DNA of 64,000 nt from CAYZAW01 sp964476505 (lineage in GTDB: Bacteria; Bacillota; Clostridia; Christensenellales; CAG-138), in contig CAYZAW010000003.1 in the NCBI GenBank assembly GCA_964476505.1, positions 1 through 64,000 of the forward strand. The letters run 5' to 3'. A model generated the notes under the pieces. The model searched no databases, was not told where the DNA came from, and saw only the letters and a list, made by a program, of their open reading frames with translations. The position numbers were made by a program, and so were the translations under genes. Shown in pieces: positions 62,136-64,000 of this stretch (within the stretch, counting starts at the first letter, position 1; each line of letters begins with the position of its first letter).

Positions 62136-63152
62136 CTACGCCAGCTTGGCATGAAAGGCATATGGCCGGATATGCTCCACTGCCTTAACCAGATTGTCAA
62201 AATCCTCCGGCTTTAGGGACTGTCGCCCATCGCAAAGCGCATGATTCGGGTCGTTGTGCACCTCGATCATCAGCCCGTCCGCCCCAGCGGCAGCCGCCGC
62301 CAGCGCCATGGGAAGCACCAGCTCGGATTTACCGGTGGCATGGCTGGGGTCAACGATCACGGGAAGGTGCGTGGCCTTTTTTAGCACCGGCACCGCCGAA
62401 AGATCCAGCGTGTTTCGGGTTTCCTGCGAGAAGGTGCGAATGCCCCGCTCGCAGAGTATCACTTGCTCGTTGCCGCCGGAGAGGATGTACTCAGCGCTCA
62501 TCAACAGCTCGTCGATGGTGCTGGATAAGCCGCGCTTTAGTAAAATCGGTTTTCTGATTTTACCGAGCGCCCGCAGCATTTCAAAATTCTGCATGTTTCG
62601 CGCGCCCACCTGAATCACGTCCACATCGTCAAAGAGGGGCAGTTGGGAAAGATCCATGATCTCCGTGACTACCGGAAGCCCAGTGGCGTTTCTTGCTTCC
62701 AGCAGGAATTCCAAGCCCTTTTCGTGCAGCCCTTGGAAAGCGTACGGAGAGGTTCTTGGCTTAAACGCGCCGCCTCTAAGCATGCCCGCGCCGGACTTTT
62801 TTACCAGCTTTGCCACCTCGCAGATCTGCGCCTCGCTTTCGATGGAGCAGGGGCCTGCGATGTATAAGAAGTTGCCGCCGCCCACCTTTGCGCCGCGCAC
62901 CTCCACCACGGTATCCTCCGGATGAAACGCACGGTTGGCGTCTTTATAGGGCTCTTGGATGCGCTTTACATCCTTCACGATATCCAGTGCCAGTAATAAG
63001 TCCATATCCACTACAGACGTGTCCCCCACCAAGCCCATAATGGTCTGCTGGGTGCCCTGCGACATATGAATCTGCAAATTGAGGCTGTGGAGCCAGTCCA
63101 CCAGGTTTTGATACTGGTTTTGATCCGGATTGGGGTTTAATACAACGATCAT
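62136..63152 (-). CDS. aroF: DAHP synthase (3-deoxy-7-phosphoheptulonate synthase), type I beta
   Basis: First committed step: PEP + erythrose 4-phosphate to DAHP. It has 338 residues. The first ~80 form the ferredoxin-like (ACT-like) extension seen in Thermotoga DAHP synthase, where it senses Tyr and Phe. The barrel follows: [53 protein letters not shown] and [22 protein letters not shown] precedes the ATG. It heads the aro operon directly after the attenuator. Confidence 0.96.
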   Translation of the reverse strand: MIVVLNPNPDQNQYQNLVDWLHSLNLQIHMSQGTQQTIMGLVGDTSVVDMDLLLALDIVKDVKRIQEPYKDANRAFHPEDTVVEVRGAKVGGGNFLYIAGPCSIESEAQICEVAKLVKKSGAGMLRGGAFKPRTSPYAFQGLHEKGLEFLLEARNATGLPVVTEIMDLSQLPLFDDVDVIQVGARNMQNFEMLRALGKIRKPILLKRGLSSTIDELLMSAEYILSGGNEQVILCERGIRTFSQETRNTLDLSAVPVLKKATHLPVIVDPSHATGKSELVLPMALAAAAAGADGLMIEVHNDPNHALCDGRQSLKPEDFDNLVKAVEHIRPYAFHAKLA

Positions 63153-63175
63153 GTGCGTTTCCTCCCGATTATTTC

Positions 63176-63209
63176 AAAATAAAAGCCCCGCAGCGTGTAC
63201 TGCGAGGCT
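63176..63209 (-). terminator. Attenuator terminator of the aro operon (segments 3:4)
   Basis: Minus strand AGCCTCGCAG (63209-63200), a 6-nt loop and CTGCGGGGCT (63193-63184), ten pairs with one G-T, then TTTATTTT. It lies 31 nt past the leader-peptide stop and before aroF. Confidence 0.92.
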
Positions 63210-63300
63210 GTTTTAACACAGAAAGCCTTCTAAACGCAGTTATACGCCAATAACCATCTGCACCGCGTACAGATAGTAATAATAGCTGGCGTAAGCTGCG
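63200..63300 (-). promoter_or_regulatory. Protector and antiterminator segments of the aro attenuator
   Basis: Segment 1 (63300-63288, CGCAGCTTACGCC) lies in the leader-peptide codons. It pairs with segment 2 (63248-63235, GGCGTATAACTGCG): six pairs TACGCC/GGCGTA, then five pairs CGCAG/CTGCG. Segment 2 with its extension AGGCT (63228-63224) can instead pair with segment 3 (63209-63200) as CTGCG/CGCAG plus AGGCT/AGCCT, which breaks the terminator. The Tyr codons lie in the 1:2 loop. Confidence 0.85.
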
Positions 63301-63317
63301 AAACGTTGCTGCATCAT
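63240..63317 (-). CDS. Tyrosine-rich leader peptide of the shikimate operon
   Basis: A 25-residue ORF, ATG at 63317 and TAA at 63242, with AAGGAG six bases before the ATG. It contains SYYYYLY (codons 11-17), a further Tyr at codon 9 and Phe at codon 6: six Tyr and one Phe in 25. Its stop codon lies inside segment 2. It is read as a sensor of charged tRNA-Tyr: a ribosome waiting at the Tyr run covers segment 1 and frees segment 2; one that reaches the stop masks segment 2 and lets the terminator form. The frame is open further upstream, but that would run through the promoter. Confidence 0.88.
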   Translation of the reverse strand: MMQQRFAAYASYYYYLYAVQMVIGV

Positions 63318-63343
63318 ACTGCGCTCCTTCAAGACTTTCGGAT

Positions 63344-63372
63344 ATGATAGCACGGTTCTTCGGGATTGTAAA
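63344..63372 (-). promoter_or_regulatory. SigA-type promoter of the aro operon leader
   Basis: Minus strand TTTACA, a 17-bp spacer and TATCAT. Transcription would start near 63337, 20 nt before the leader-peptide ATG. Confidence 0.82.
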
Positions 63373-63455
63373 GAGCTTTTTCCTGCCATACCGAAGCGCC
63401 CAGCCACCGTTAGCGTACCCGACGTATACCCCGCTTTTTTAAAGTGCCCGCCCTT

Positions 63456-63498
63456 CAGAAAAGCGCTCTGGCAGCAACTGCATTGCCGCCAAAGCGCC
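63456..63498 (-). terminator. Terminator of the downstream GH3 gene
   Basis: A 16-bp stem with a few G-T pairs, GGCGCTTTGGCGGCAA/TTGCTGCCAGAGCGCT, loop TGCAG, tail TTTCTG on the minus strand, 45 nt past the GH3 stop. It separates that gene from the aro promoter. The rest of the gap (63373-63455) shows nothing I recognise. Confidence 0.8.
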
Positions 63499-63543
63499 CT
63501 TCTGCTGGCTATTCTCAACGCCATACGGCGCGAAAATCAATGC

Positions 63544-64000
63544 TTACACCAAGCCCTCGCAATGCAGCTTTACGGCATTATGCCCCGTCAGCGCGGAGGT
63601 CCGCGCATCCGGCTGCCCCATGCCAACGTACAGCACGGGCTTGCCGTCCATCATGCGCTTCCCCTCCTCGTTTACCACAAGGAAGCTGTCCTTGGGAATG
63701 CGAAGCGTTACGTTCACCTTTTGCCCAATGGGGCAGAATATCCGCTGGAACGCGCAAAGCCTTGCGTGCACGGGGGCATAATCGCTGGCCTCGTTTTGGC
63801 AGTACACCTGCACCACGTCCTGCGTATCCGCCTTGCCCGCGTTGGTCACAATGGCTTCCACAACCAACGTACCGCTCTCCTCCTTTACATCGGCGGAGAG
63901 TACAAAGGCATCCCCATAGGTCAAGCCAAAGCCGAAGGGATAGATGGGGTCTCCGTTGTAATAGCGGTAGGTTCTGCCACGCATGGCATAATCCGTAAAG
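63544..64000 (-). CDS. GH3 family glycosidase, C-terminal part (runs off window)
   Basis: The last ~151 codons of a second GH3-type enzyme; the 5' part is beyond the window. The segment GDPIYPFGFGLTYGDAFVLS is the junction into the C-terminal FN3-like domain (compare YPFGYGLSYTSFAYS in the gene at 47956), followed by VTNAGKADTQDVVQVYCQ. The catalytic barrel is not visible, so activity cannot be given. It ends in a strong terminator. Confidence 0.88.
   Translation of the reverse strand, partial: FTDYAMRGRTYRYYNGDPIYPFGFGLTYGDAFVLSADVKEESGTLVVEAIVTNAGKADTQDVVQVYCQNEASDYAPVHARLCAFQRIFCPIGQKVNVTLRIPKDSFLVVNEEGKRMMDGKPVLYVGMGQPDARTSALTGHNAVKLHCEGLV

Noticed and set aside
63240..63524. A 94-codon gene ending at the leader-peptide stop
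   Set aside because: The frame is open upstream, but it runs through the -35/-10 promoter and the GH3 terminator. Only the last 25 codons have a ribosome site and a role.
1..64000. Mobile elements, prophage, tRNA or rRNA genes, CRISPR
   Set aside because: None recognised: no transposase or integrase motifs, no tRNA-like cloverleaf in the gaps, no repeat-spacer arrays.

Overview
The window looks like chromosome of a spore-forming Clostridia-class Bacillota with moderately high GC. Supporting points are the recJ-apt-relA-dtd-hemZ block, the SCIFF peptide and its radical SAM maturase beside secDF, a valS T-box, SpoIVFA/SpoIVFB, YlbJ, a BofC-like protein, RqcH, and strong AGGAGG ribosome sites with TATAAT-type promoters. 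I see no rRNA, tRNA, phage, insertion sequence or CRISPR array. Codon use appears even throughout. The family cannot be fixed from this sequence; a Christensenellales-like gut clostridium is a guess.

Layout. 1-10.9 kb (minus strand): 5' end of valS behind a T-box, then secD-secF, recJ, apt, relA, dtd, an MBL hydrolase and hemZ. 10.9-14.8 kb: the SCIFF peptide/maturase pair and pta-ackA. 15-17.4 kb (plus): tmcAL and ylbJ. 17.4-28.4 kb (minus): a lipoprotein receptor, rodA, spoIVFA-spoIVFB, two paired radical SAM family proteins, RNase G, an FAH-family hydrolase, a YerC-type repressor and rqcH. 28.5-32 kb: pgi, a sugar isomerase-like gene and a DUF3810 metalloprotease-like gene. 32-42.2 kb (minus): lgt, pncB, a lipoprotein, a 1625-residue HD/helical-repeat/NadD-like/GNAT-like/PRT-like fusion, an LDH-like protein and a double flavodoxin-like protein. 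42.3-50.4 kb: a YaaL-type gene, a lipoprotein, proA, a BofC-like gene, a GT-C-like membrane protein (plus) and a GH3 glucosidase (plus). 50.4-55.9 kb (minus): nickel ECF transporter plus larE-larB-larC for the nickel-pincer cofactor. 55.9-63.4 kb (minus): a complete shikimate operon with tyrA and chorismate mutase. 63.5-64 kb: the 3' end of a second GH3 gene.

Most striking is the leader of the shikimate operon. Behind a good promoter lies a 25-codon peptide ORF with a strong Shine-Dalgarno site and four consecutive Tyr codons (six Tyr and one Phe in all). Four RNA segments follow that can form either a protector (1:2) plus terminator (3:4), or an antiterminator (2:3). This is the geometry of enteric trp/phe attenuators, here in a Gram-positive shikimate operon. 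The first enzyme, AroF, also carries the N-terminal extension of Tyr-sensitive DAHP synthases, so tyrosine may act twice.

The second candidate for a new system is the coupled group pncB, lipoprotein, 1625-residue fusion, LDH-like, flavodoxin-like. Its joins (1-nt overlap, 40-nt gap, TAATATG, ATGA) suggest co-expression, and its content points to pyridine-nucleotide metabolism. Third, the nickel uptake and Lar maturation set comes without LarA, so the nickel-pincer client enzyme is unknown.
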